This document shows positions 1 through 11,585 of a stretch of 64,000 nt of DNA, one piece after another. The notes beneath the pieces were generated by a model, which saw nothing but the letters and a program-made list of their open reading frames with translations, was not told the origin of the DNA and did no database searches. Each line of letters begins with the position of its first letter. Within the stretch, counting starts at the first letter, position 1. A program made the position numbers and the translations under genes. This DNA comes from Sphagnum compactum (lineage: Eukaryota; Bryophyta; Sphagnopsida; Sphagnales). The stretch lies in the NCBI GenBank assembly GCA_965153455.1, contig OZ234493.1:2914001-2978000 (forward strand), written 5' to 3'.

Positions 1-885
1 ATGACTTATCGCAAAGTAAGTGAACCCATCTCTTTGTACAATAGATGGCTGAGCTTTCAGTGGAAAGATGCTCTGTTCGTGTATATTTTCTCTGTCTTGA
101 TGTCTTTGAAAGTAATCTTTTGTGACAGATGTGTCATTTGTTTACCGATTTGTTCTTTTTTTTCAATGTGCAGCATTTGGATGATGTTCACAGCAGGAAT
201 GTTATGCACTACATGCAGGCCATTAACCAGTATGTCCAATTTGACCTTGAATGCCTCAGATAGAAAGCTATTTGCAGGTGTTGTGAATTGGTATAAAGAG
301 TCAGCTGGGAGAGGGGGTGTGGCAAAAACTTGTGTCCAAGTGGCTAGTTGAAAAAGTCTGATTGGTGCCATCTGATGATGTCTGTAGGCGTGTGGATTTA
401 AGTGAGAGGGTGAAGAAACTGAAATGCCGCACACTGATTATCGTTGGTGAACATTCCCCTTTCCACCACGAGGCTTTGCACCTCAGTACACAGATGCATA
501 GGCGATACAATGCATTGATTGAGGTAATCTGAACCCCTTCACAAACCACATTTGCTTGCTGTACAGGAATTACTTCTGCAGATCTTACTTTTATCTTTTA
601 GTGGGATACAGATATTGCTTGCTAACTTCTCTTGTGCATATGCAGGTTCAAGCTTGTGGGTCTTTGGTGACAGAGGAACAGCCTCATGCTATGTTTGTTC
701 CAATGGAGTTATTCTTAATGGGTTACAGCTTTTACCAACGGCCTGTTTACTCACTCTCCTCCACACCCACGAGCCCACTGAGTCCACCCTGTGTTTCCCC
801 AGAGCTTCTGTCTCCCGAGAGTCTTGGGCTAAAGTTAAAGCCCATAAAGACACGTGTATCTGTACCTGAGGAAGAGAACTGCTGA
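1..885 (+). CDS. NDR/NDL family protein (N-myc downregulated-like), 3' part
   Basis: Four exon pieces join in one frame: 1-15 (cut by the window edge, donor GTAAGT at 16), 174-229, 388-523 and 646-885 with a TGA stop. The joined product matches the C-terminal half of plant NDL proteins: a [17 protein letters not shown] strand-loop typical of the alpha/beta-hydrolase fold, then the block [14 protein letters not shown], then a Ser/Pro tail with [20 protein letters not shown]. In the family these proteins have a hydrolase fold without an evident catalytic triad; Arabidopsis NDLs bind G-beta and affect auxin transport. Splice phases agree: CA|G across the second junction and GAG|GTT across the third. 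The N-terminal half lies outside the window. Identification is firm; exact function here is inferred from family. Confidence 0.93.
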
Positions 886-1185
886 ATAGAATTCCACCCC
901 TTGTGTATTCCACTGTCATCCTAGGTGTATATAACTCCTTCCCCTTGTCAGTACATTGAGAGTGTCAAACTGAATGTCACCCCGCGATGACTTAGTCTGT
1001 CCTGGTAACCAAGAGAGATGAGCGGGATCAGTACTGATGGTTATAATGTGTGGCACAAGCATGTCTCCACCGGATCTGCACATCCAGTGGAGTTGTGCCC
1101 ATTCTACACAGGGCTAGGAATTGCCATTTTTGGTGGAAATTTGTTACACCACTCTATACAACTTGTGATGAGGCAAGTCATTTTC

Positions 1186-1191
1186 AATAAA
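1186..1191 (+). promoter_or_regulatory. Candidate polyadenylation signal AATAAA of the NDR gene
   Basis: A perfect AATAAA lies about 300 bases after the NDR stop codon, followed by a T-rich stretch around 1206-1235. This is a usual distance for a plant 3' UTR. It is inferred from position only. Confidence 0.45.
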
Positions 1192-2491
1192 AGGGTCATG
1201 TATACTATTTTTGCTTCTTTCCCACCTTTTTTCTTTCCTAACTTGATTTCAATACTACACTTCATTTTGTCACTCAGCATTTTCTTGTGATCTTCTGTTA
1301 GCTTATAGCACCTTGATCTGATCATTGGTTAGACCTGATGATAACGGTAGTGAGGAATGTATGGAATCTGTTTTGAACTCTTATGATGTTCACTGAAGTT
1401 TTCTGCAAGCAACTAGAGAAATACCTCAGCTCACTGAATGCATTATTAGTAAACCACTCATGGAATGTGTTGTGTTTACACGTCTTTACTTTGCTTTTTG
1501 TTGTGCTACTAAATCGACACCCTACCCAAACACATTTGAAACTAACGAAAGCATGCAAAGCAAGTCAAAATTTGAAACTCACTTGCAACTACAAAAAATT
1601 CAAGCCCCAAAACATAGAATGAAAAACACAAGACTCTTTGGCATCAAAACATAGAATGACAAACACAGACTCTTTGGCATTTATGCTTTCCTGAAGAAAG
1701 AATTCTGCAGTGTGGTTTGAAAAATGTCTCAGCACAAGATTTGAAGACTCCAAAAACTCTCAAGGATAATCCTCTCCCCCGCCCCAAAACCCCAAAACAC
1801 AAAAACTCTAGAATCTCATTTCCAAGTTTGGTTCTTCAACAAAAATGGTATATAGAAACAATAACATTCATTAGGGTGTTATTTGAATTCTTGTACCTTG
1901 GCAGGAATTATTAATTATTTGTAGAAATGTTTGAAATTTTCCCCCTAAAATTTATTAGAAAATTTATTAAAAAAAAAAAAAAAACCCCAAGGGAAAAAGA
2001 AAAAATCTATGTTGGAAATTAGAGCATCTTTTTTGAAATATTCCGGAATATTCTAATAACTGGTCATGGAATCTTCAATTTTAATTAATTAATTAATTAT
2101 TTGACAGATTTGTGTTGAAGCTGCCGCGGGTAGGTATATACACACTATGAAAAAGATTCTCCTTGCAACGTCGTAAACCCTAATTCTCCTCCTCCCAGAG
2201 CGTTGGAAAGAAAGGGGAAGCGGATGGCACTAGTGCTGACGACTATGATGATGTTCTTGCGACTGTATTTGAGCGTTTGTTTGGAGGTGTTTTTTGGCTG
2301 CAATTTGGTGGAGAATTTTCTTGAAGAATTGCTTCAAGAGATTGACCATGGTGGAATAAGAATTAGCTGCACAAAAAAATAAAAATAAAAAAATAAAAAT
2401 TGGAGTGAAGAAAAATCGTGCCCGCAGACAGACAGACGACAGACGGTGAAAAGTTTTGTGGGCAAAGCGGGGGACGGACGGGGGTCACGCC
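1192..2491. other. Intergenic spacer between the NDR and GPATCH11 genes
   Basis: No coding region is supported. The stretch is AT-rich with an A-tract at 1970-1984 and a (TTAA)n-like patch near 2084-2100. A TATATA at about 2136-2141 and a GC-richer stretch at 2400-2490 are where I would expect the GPATCH11 promoter and 5' UTR. The segment 1645-1680 nearly repeats the preceding 30 bases (the motif ACTCTTTGGCAT occurs twice). Confidence 0.4.
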
Positions 2492-4857
2492 ATGGCGGCA
2501 AATGAAGAAGAAGATGATGACTACATGGGCGACCTTGGACGTTTCCTCAGCATTCCAGACACTGCTTCTGTTGCTACGGTTCTCTACTATTTCACCCTCT
2601 GCATGCCAATCCTCATGTTTAGCTTCAAAAGCATTTTGCATTAAGTAGTAGTCAAGTGATTTTCAGCTCTCCTTGTTGTGGCTTGTGCCATCGAGCCCAG
2701 GGTTTAGGGTTTAGTATGGCCTAGGGTTTTAGCTCTGCTGGTTGCTGCCTACCTTGCAAGTGGTGGCAGATTCAAGTGACAATAGGGGCATGCTGGAGGC
2801 TGAAAAACTAGTTGAATGTCATAGTCTGAAGTGTGGAGATTATGGCGTTTTCGGTGTTGTTTGGCTGGGGTATGGGCATTTAGGGTCTGGCTAGGGTATG
2901 GGCACTAGGGCCTCACCTTGCAAGTGTTGTAGATTCAAATGGTGGTGTTGGGTATATGCTGGATGGACCTCAACACACCACTTGAATGGGGTTTGTCAGA
3001 AATGTGGGAACTTATTAGGGGGGTTTGATGGATGTGTTGGAGAGAGGATTAGGGCCAGTGCTCTTCCACTGGGTGGTGGGCTCATGGTGTAAAGTGTGGG
3101 AATGAGGGGTTTTTTTTGTGTTCAGAAGATTACGGCAACTATTCTGGGATGAGGTTGTCCAAAGGTGTGGGCTTTCCAGAGTTGCAGAGGGAAAAAACTA
3201 GGGTAATCACATGTTGTAAATTGTTTTCACTCGTGTGAAGAGCTTACAGGCGTTTAGTTTGTTGTGCAAAGATTAGGGCAACAATGTGACTCCTTTTATG
3301 GTTGTTAGAATGTTTCCACCTGTATCAAGCAGTGAAGAAACACTCATGGCCAGGCTTGTCGGCAGGCACAGCATCAGCCTTCTTCATCTTCTTTGTCTGT
3401 GACACAAATGGAGGTGAAAGTCTCTGGTTTTCACTGTTAGAAAAGTGTGCACCTCTAAGCTAGGACACACCTGCTCAAAGGGTGAGGAAGCACTCAGGAT
3501 GTTTCTTCTTCTTCTTCTTCTTTGAGTGTGCGCAAAACACAGACAAGGTTTTGGGTGCTTCAGATAGGCAGGTGTAGGGCCTCATGCTGTGGAAGCTTGA
3601 CAGGTGGGCAAGGTAAAAGGAGGCACTGTGGAGAAACGGAAGATGAATTGGAAGGAGAAAAAGAAGCTGAAGCAGGAAAAGAATCAAAATTTAGAGGAGG
3701 AACAGCGACAAGAGGGAATGGCTGCTGTCATCCCATCCTCCAACATAGGGTTCAAGCTGCTGCAGCAGATGGGTTATAAACCAGGCAATGCTTTAGGGAA
3801 GCATGGGCAGGGAGCAACCGAGCCAATCAATGTTGACTTAAAACGTAACCGGACAGGGCTGGGCAGAGATGAGGTGGTGAAAGAGGAGAAGAGTCAGAAG
3901 TCAAAGCAGATTATTCTTGCTCGTGAGAGGAAGCGGAAGAAAGTTGATGAGCTTAGGGTAGGATTTCAGGAACGACGCAGGGGCACATGGCAAAGCCGTA
4001 AGCTTGTGAGTGATTACCGCAAGGCTTGCACTGCGCTTTTGCAGCTTGAAGAACAGGCTGCTGGGACTGTGACAGAATCTGCTAGACCAGTCAATGAGAA
4101 GACAGTGGAGGTGCAGGATGCAGGCAAGGGAGTTGACAAGGTGAAAACTGAAGATGCTGAGGCTGTGGAGGAAGATGAAGAAGAGGAGGAGGAAATAACA
4201 GAAGAGGTGAGAATCCCTGCCTTGTTTAACTTCTGCAGGTTATACAACAAATGTGGAACCCTCAATAGTGATTTTCCCCTCTTTCTTTGAGCATGAATGA
4301 CTAAATGGTGTGTCAAGGTTGCTAATGAAAATGCTTTGGCAGATGTTGCATGATCATTTGACAAAGTTGCGAGGCTTGTACCATTACTGCCTGTATTGTG
4401 GCTTTCAGGTCTGCTCAAAATTGGGTTTGATTCCCCTAGACTTTGACGTGTTCTTATACATTCTCCTTGCTGTTGAAGCAGCCCAATTGTTACATTTGGG
4501 TCTGGAAACTAGAAGTATAATCACTTTGTCAATCGGTTTTTGTCAACAGACTTCTGCATGTGGGAAATAAGTCTTTTGGTTCGATGTGGGAGCTGGTTGG
4601 TTGGTTGGTGCTTGGTACTTCACATGTGACATTGCTGTGGGCTTGACAATGAGTCAGTTTATGTTGTGGTCCCCTTAATGCTTAGCAAGGGGGAAAAAAG
4701 TTGTAAGCATAGAGGACTCTTGGTAGCTTTAAAGCCTAGTCTTTCTTGTGAACATCTGCTTGTTGAGTAGGCATCTGAACAGAATGGGTGGGTGCAGTAT
4801 GATTCAGAGGAGGCATTAATAGCAGACTGTCCTGGGCTTGAAGATGAAGTCCACTGA
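2492..4857 (+). CDS. GPATCH11: GPATCH11-like G-patch domain protein with DUF4187 zinc knuckle
   Basis: Exon 1 starts at ATG 2492 and encodes the family N-terminus MAANEEEDDDYMGDLGRFL. The main exon, 3604-4206, carries a basic Lys/Glu coiled stretch, then a G-patch (SNIGFKLLQQMGYKPGNALG, then GRDE), a basic helix (KRKKVDELRVGFQERRRGTW) and an acidic tract ending EITEE at donor GTGAGA. Exon 4343-4408 encodes LRGLYHYCLYCGF and exon 4771-4857 encodes ALIADCPGLEDEVH plus stop; together they form the DUF4187 module with a CxxC pair and a later Cys. The exon 1 to 3604 junction is not certain. One in-frame model ends exon 1 at 2578 (280 residues); another adds a 60-base exon at 3354-3413 (300 residues). 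G-patch proteins stimulate DEAH-box RNA helicases, and human GPATCH11 is centromere or splicing associated; the plant role is inferred. Confidence 0.9.
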
Positions 4858-7835
4858 TTTAACTGGCTTTACATGACTGTGTATAGCTCTGTTTCCTGTG
4901 AGGTATGATCATGGGTACAAGCCCTTACTTTGGCAACACAGTTCTCTAATTTTTCATTCTTTGTAAAGCCTCTGAAACTTTTGGTGGCAGTTTTGCTGAA
5001 GGGTTTCTGTTGGTTGACAGAAAAGTGGTGCTGATAAGAACCATGTTCTGTGCTTGGATTGAGATTCCCAGAATGGTATTTTCAACCATGGGATGGTACT
5101 TCGATCAAACAAATGCCTTTTACTAAACTGTTGTATATCTGATGTAAGACATGCTGTTCTCAGTTGATATCCACTAGCAGCACAATTCTAGCATTTTGCA
5201 TTCCATGAGCTTCCTGCACAATTGGTATTGGAAATGTGATTTTTGACTGAACTTTAGAGCTCCCTGAGCATGAACTCAGTTTTTCATGGTAGATCTCATG
5301 TCATGACCTTTTGATTTTTAGGAGTTTGGAAATGTAGTCATTGCTCTTAAATGGAGATGACCTGAACCCACTCAAAAGACTGCACATGTTCTTGTGATGG
5401 AGACAGGGACTATCCTATAGTCACGAATGATTGCAGCTCTTGGGACGAGATGAGACTGCTAACTCTATTTTGAACATTTTATGACAGGATCAGGCCTGTG
5501 TAAGCATCAATGGGTATCCAGCAGTGTCCCTAGCAACAACAGGAGAGAATTCTTGGGGGAATTTTGATTATCTTCAGCCAGACCATGTTCGGATAATACA
5601 AATGGGAAACACTTTATTGATCCATGGGATTGCAAATCTATCATTACTACCCTTGCAAACTTCCCAGATGCAATAGTAATAAGATCCTAGGTGAATGCAG
5701 TTCAGGTTCTTCCTAAAAAATTTCCAGACTTTGAGAGTTTCATGTAGCTGGAGAAAGACTCTTTTGACAGTGGCATATACCCAAAAATGTCTTGTGACTT
5801 AAATTGTACTTCTCATGGCTTCTCTTGTAATTTCTTGGACCTTACAGTGAAGAGCAAAGTCCCAAGGTATGTCTTGTGATATCTTTCATAAATGTTCTCG
5901 ATCAGAGCAAATATGGACATGATATGGATGCCTCATATTCATTTCAATAACTCTATTACTGCTAAATTGGGCGTTAATCAATAGTCAGTTTACAGGTTCT
6001 TGAGTCTTTGTAGTTCTAAATTTTCTTCATTTCTCTCAAATTGACGTCTTGTCATCCTGAAGAATAAAGGCTACCCTCTAAAGATTCTGTTCAAGAAGAC
6101 TGGAGGGTTACTCAATAAAGAGAAATTTCTTTTTGGAATTTCAGCATTTTGAGTCTTCTGAATGATCTTGTATAGAGTTTTGTAAGTGGGAAGCTTTTTG
6201 AAGCCCCCATTTGGTTCTCATTTGTTTTTCCCTTGTCTATAATTCTATGTTTTTTGTTTCTTATTCTGTGTGCTTTTTGTTTCGTTTCTCCCACTACTTT
6301 TCTCTATGTTTTTCCCCTTCTATTTTGTTATGTTGGTAGTTGCTAGCCAGTATCATGCCTGAGTCTTCCCATTGCTTCCAAACTTGTGACAGAAACTCAA
6401 CTCAGTATACAGGTTAGTGAGTACATTGACCTCTACCTACTGTAGGGAGCTGATGAAGTTGATGGCAAAGTTGTGATCATACATGTTGCTCTTCATGGTC
6501 CCCAAACAAGTGAGAGACTGGCACTTTTGTTCATTCTGCTCTGCCTTTCTTACTGGTGAGTACAGGGATTTCTTGATTTTTATGAGAGTTATTAATAATT
6601 CAGGCTCTTCCTAAAACTACAGAAAGTGTGTATTTGTCTACAAATATGAAAGCTGTTCATGAAGCTAATGGTTTCGTTATGGCAGATCACTAACCCAGGA
6701 GAGGAGTCTGAAGTGAGCAGAGTGTTCTTGACTTGTTCATAAGTGGAAAAATCATCCCAAGATGCCTGGTATTGAACCATTCAATTTCACATCACTCTCC
6801 TCCATCATGTTGACCTCAAGAGTTACAATCTGTATTTGAATGGTGATTTCTGTTGCTATAATTTTACAAATGCAAGTGACTGACTATGGAACTTTCAACA
6901 ACATGCTGACAATAAAATGTTCTTTTCGGAGTCCTTAGGGGACATATAATTGGAAGTTGTCCAAAAAATAGGCTATTGGGGGAGTTGAGACTCTTGGTTT
7001 TCATTGTGTTTGAAAGGTTGGGACTTTTGATCCTTGATCAAAAAGTTGGGCTCTGGCTAGTTGTGATATCTCTCTGGGTTTTCCAAATTTGTGCTGTTCA
7101 GTTTTGGTGGATTCCATGAGCACTGTGCTTCACTAAAAAGAAGTTTTCATGGATGGAATCCCACAAAAACTAAGCCGGCCTCAATTTGCAGCTGCTTCTG
7201 TGATGAGCAACAATAATTTTATTCTTTTTTGCATTAGTTGTACTTTGGGAATTTGTAGAATTGAACCGTAGTAAAGTAGATCAAACAATCTTCCTCCTCC
7301 TCCTCCTCCTCCCCTTTCAAAACATCACTGGTGTTCACGAAATGAGAGTTGGTACTAATAACACTAAAATTCATCAGCAATTCTCATACGGAGAAGCAGG
7401 AGACAGCAGCACAAGAGCTTTGGAAATTGCCAACCAATGTTGTTGCATACGATTTGGACCAACTGTGTGTTTAAGAAGTTACTCGAATGCAAAATGTTGA
7501 TGTTTCAGCTATTTTGAAACACCGAAAAGATCGATCTCTTTTCAGATTTTGTTTTGTAGAGATAAACCAACTTGAATCAAATTTGTCCAAATTTGATAGG
7601 AATTATATATATATAGGATAAATGGGAAGTGTAGTACTACTACTACTAGTCTTTGAGGATTTCATTAAGGAATTCAATGTGAGGCTGGTGGCAATAGACC
7701 ACCCAGTTATGGCAGAAGCAATAACAACATTTGCTGAACTAGCCTGATGTTTTGGAGCTAGGTGAAAAATTGTGGCTACTAGCCCCCATTTGTGTGGGGG
7801 CACTTATTGATGGGAACCCACATATTATTATCATC
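4858..7835. other. Gene-poor unique sequence
   Basis: About 3 kb with a base composition close to the flanking 3' UTRs but with no open frame or motif I can defend on either strand. A CTCCTCCTC microsatellite sits at about 7291-7313 and gives a Leu-rich open frame that begins without ATG. The first few hundred bases are probably the GPATCH11 3' UTR. A decayed gene is possible but not shown. Confidence 0.4.
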
Positions 7836-8672
7836 GTAGTACCTTTTCAGGTTTGGCATATTGCTGCCGAATAATTATTTTATTTTGAAAATTTGATTTT
7901 GGTGCCCCAACAAAAAATAAATAATAATAATTGATTTTTTGTCAAAACTTTATGTAAATCAAAATGTGCTAATGTTCTTTCATCATCAATGTTGTGCAAG
8001 AACATTCATTTTGCATCACGACCCAAGATTTGATCCCAACACTACCTCCATCCCCTATAGGAGATGTTGCACTAAGCACTACTGGCATACCATCAGAGAT
8101 TTAGAGATAAGTTTTATATATTTTTTAATTTACTACACAAATTCGAAAAGGGAATTTTTTTAAAAAAACTGCTGAATAATTATTTTATTTTGAAATTTTG
8201 ATTTTGGCGTAAAAATAAATATTTTTTTCTTTGGTTTTTCTTCGTCAAAAATTTATTTAAATTAAAAAACATTTGAATGTTCTTCATCACCAATGTTTTT
8301 TTGCGCAAATGTTTTGCACCACCGCGGTGCACAATACTTTGGTCCCAAAACCTCCCTGCAGGAAATAAATAATGCACTAACCACTGGAAATACCACCAGA
8401 GATTGAAAAGCCAAAAATATTACATTTTTTAGATTTATTACATACACAAAGTCAAAAAGGGAATTTTTAAAAAAAAAACCCTGCCCAGGGCTGCATTGTC
8501 AGACTCATAAAAAGGTGCCAGCAAACAAATTTCGACTTCAGTAAAAAAGAATAGTTTTTTTTTAATTTCAGCAGAAAGGGACCTTAATTTTCTAAAATTT
8601 TGACAATAAAATAAAAATAAAAATAAAAATAAATAATATATAAAATTTTTGCCAAACCTGAAAAGGTGCTAC
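7836..8672. mobile_element. Non-autonomous DNA transposon-like element with 23-bp terminal inverted repeats
   Basis: The left end GTAGTACCTTTTCAGGTTTG (7836 onward to 7858) and the right end at 8650-8672 are inverted copies, 22 of 23 bases matching. The interior is mostly two head-to-tail units of about 306 bases (7862-8167 and 8168-8474), both opening with a CTGCCGAATAATTATTTTA-like sequence and sharing a central block that ends in a GGGAATTTTT motif. No transposase frame is present. No clear target-site duplication was found, so the superfamily is not assigned. A short TTGCA repeat follows at 8688-8708. Confidence 0.6.
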
Positions 8673-9425
8673 AATATATCCCTTATTGCATTGCATTGCA
8701 TTGCATGAATTGCAATGTGGGGCACTTATTGGCAATCATTGGTGGAGGGCAAATCAATTTGAAATCATGTAGACAAACAATCAAATGCTAATCATTTGAG
8801 CTCTTGGGTCCAGTGTGTGTGGGTTAGGACATATGTCTTTAAGATCACAAAAAGCATTCATTATGATGGGTTTGGATCTCAAGTCTTAACAAACACTCAA
8901 GAAGTGACATTTCCATTGTCAGAAAAGGTTGCATTCCACAATGGTTTCTAAGTGACATGTGTTTCTTCACCATGTTTCTTCCCCCCTTCCCCCACCCCCC
9001 CCTCCTCCCTGATGGGCTGAAACATGTGGAAGCAATCAAATTGCAAATTCTTGCTGCTGGGCATCCACCACCTACAAAAGAATCCTATATATCATTGCAC
9101 TGGGGATTGATAAGGTAAAATGTTACAAGATCTTCTTCAAGGAAAAATATATGCAAGACCCAAAGTCTAATATAATGGGCAACACCAAAATGTGTCTGGG
9201 CATTCATTATCCATCTTCCCCCTTGTGCCCACTCATGAAATGGGTCATGAATTCATGAAGGGGACAACAACCTTCAAGGTTTGGTTAAATTGTTTTTACC
9301 CTGTTCAGATTATTATATGACCGGATCTCATAATTTTTTTTGAGACCCAAAGATAAGAATATCACTTCGAATTATCCAAAAAAATTGATACCCAGAGGGT
9401 TTCGAAAGTGATATCCGGATTTTCA

Positions 9426-9482
9426 GGATATCCGCCCAACACTGACCAGCACTGGGGATATCCGCCCAACACTGACCAGCAC
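9426..9482. repeat. Two-copy 30-base tandem repeat
   Basis: The segment GGATATCCGCCCAACACTGA plus seven further bases occurs at 9426-9452 and again identically at 9456-9482. The core GGATATCC is itself palindromic. It lies just before the hairpin repeat at 9531. Confidence 0.8.
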
Positions 9483-9530
9483 CCGCCAGTGTACGATGAT
9501 GGATGGATGGATGGGAAGTGGTCAGAAAAC

Positions 9531-9735
9531 AAGTTTTCTGTTGGGTAACAGTTCCTTAGCTAACCGTGATGGTTAGCTCAGTTGCTTTTTTTTTTTTTAC
9601 TACCTACCTACTATAACTAACAACCCACAAGCAAGCAGGTTGTTAGTAAGTAGGTAGTAAAAACAGCCCTTACCTATGTTTCAACCCATCTACTTACCTA
9701 GTATTACCTAGTATTTTCCTACCTATCTACCTATA
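9531..9735. repeat. Hairpin-bearing dispersed repeat, copy 1
   Basis: This copy contains two inverted repeats. The first is AGCTAACC/GGTTAGCT at 9558-9578. The second is a larger one with arms at about 9596-9625 and 9638-9664 (TTACTACCTACC versus GGTAGTAA with AACTAACAACC/GGTTGTTAG nearer the loop). It ends in a CCTACCTATCTACCTA tail into which Helitron 9736-10247 is inserted. A second copy is at 36119-36279, continuing at 37374-37420. Nothing coding is present. It may be a foldback or MITE-type element; its outer ends are not defined. Confidence 0.55.
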
Positions 9736-10247
9736 CTAGTGTGAACCCGGTGCATAATGCACCCGTCAAGCTCCCCCCCCCGCCCGGGTGGGTATTAGAG
9801 ATATTCACAAATTCACAATCTTTGGGCCTCCTTTCGCCCCCTAACCCCTCTTTTAGTGGTATCCGTAAAGTAAAGAAATTTTATTAAATCTCAATATGGA
9901 ATGCTGAAACTCAGTACGAAATGCTGAATCTCAGCATTTAATGCACAAGGTTCGAGAGGTTTATAGCAGCTGGACAGGTAGGAGTGAAAATCTATGTAGT
10001 AACAGTGGAGCGGCTCAGGAAAAAAGAAAGACAGGGTGAAACTCAGAAAACCGCTCGATCTGCCCCCCCCCCCCCGCGCTGGCCCCCCGCCCCGTCACTT
10101 GTCATCTTTTCAAAGATGTTTCCCAACTGCCTTAATTGCCGTCGATTCTGCCGTAATGTTAAAACCGGTTTCGTCGTAATGTTAAAACGCAGAACGTCTT
10201 GTGACACACAGGACGAACAGACACCAACTTAGCTTTTATATATAGGA
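9736..10247 (-). mobile_element. Non-autonomous Helitron-like element, long class
   Basis: Read on the minus strand, the element begins TCCTATATATAAAAGC and ends with the hairpin GGTGCATTATGCACC, then GGGTTCACA, then CTAG, with host A before and host T after. A TC start, a short 3' hairpin about 10 bases before CTRR, and insertion between A and T are the classic Helitron hallmarks. Length is 512 bases, with a C-tract and GC-rich middle and no Rep/helicase frame. Its 5' end matches the element at 39271-39941, and its 3' end matches all four elements in this window. Confidence 0.8.
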
Positions 10248-11585
10248 TATATATAAAAAACCTATATTTCCTACAGAATTGGTTACCAAAGTGAAACCGA
10301 TATTAACTCAGTTGACGAGGTTCATCCACCGCAACTGAATAATAACAGGCATCCAGTGGATGGTGCACTGGCGGGTGCTGGTTCACTACTACGCACCTAC
10401 CTGCCATTTCAACAGGTTTTCAGGATCTCTTCCATCCAAGTATATCAACTGCCAGGGACCCATCAATCATTTCCTACCTACTTACATCCTGCCCACAGAA
10501 TGCTCCTCCCTAGAGGAGCACATTCTCTAGTCCATTTCTCATCTGATCTAGTATTGTTTTTGGTGGCATATCTGCTCATAACTGGGAACAAAACTTTTTA
10601 TGCCTAGAGAGAGAGACGGTTTTCATATCACAAATCCTCACTCATTTTAAGCTAATCAGTAAACCCAGTTTGGATGTTAAAACATTTTCCGGGTGACTTT
10701 CATTTTGTATCAGTTTAGCTTTGGTTTTTTGGAGGCATTGTGGTATAATGTTTCTTTGAAAAAAGGTTTGGAATGAATAGATGTGCCCAGATAAAACTAT
10801 CAGACATCTTCATATCTAGGAGAGAGAGAACCAAGTGAATGAGAAAACCACAAATGGTACAGCAGTAAACCCATAACAAAACTGATCACATGTCCACAAG
10901 AGTTTGTCCAATAGTCACAAAGAATAACAAACACTTCCACATGCTTTTACTTAATCCAAGGAGAATATAGGGTTCACCCACTGGTCTCCTCTTCTAAAAC
11001 TCTCTGCATTCAAATTGCTAAGGATCAGAGTTTCTAACTCCACTCTCATAATGCCAATCACTGGAGTCTCTGCCTGCACACATTGATAGAACTTTTTACT
11101 TTGGAAGCTGACTTGCATCTCCACTTAACCTTTGTTCTTGCAAACCAGGTCTGTCACATTTAAGGTTGAGGTCCTGAGCTGGAACCACAAATCCAGTGAA
11201 CTTTAATGATCTATCTAAGTCAAGGCAATGCTAATAAACAAAGAAGAATGAGATCAAAGACCTCCTCTGCCAGTGTACTGTCAGACTGACAGGAAAGAAA
11301 ACTCTGCCACATCAATACAGGACAAAAGAATGATCCTTGCACAGCTCATGAGTAGGTCCTCTTTTCAAACTGGACCAATTGGGCTATCAAGTGCAATCTT
11401 CGCCTACCCATTTATGTCTGCTAGACTACCGTACACCAAAGCTTCTCTCAACCATCCTTCCCAGTAACAGTTTGGTGTGCAGTTTTGATCCTACAGCTCC
11501 CCACCTCTTTACTAGCAATGTCAATACCCACCATTTCAACATAAGGTCTACTTTCAATGGGTGCCACAGCAAGCATTTTCCTGTT
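10248..11585. other. Intergenic, including the likely 3' UTR of the TMEM214-like gene
   Basis: No coding region or repeat structure is supported. The part nearest 11585 has the composition of the adjoining gene introns and probably contains that gene's 3' UTR, read on the minus strand. Confidence 0.4.

Noticed and set aside
7261-7500. Open frame with a Leu-run and a Cys-rich end, resembling a small secreted peptide
   Set aside because: It has no ATG before the Leu run, the Leu run comes from a CTC microsatellite, and no upstream exon or conserved Cys spacing was found.
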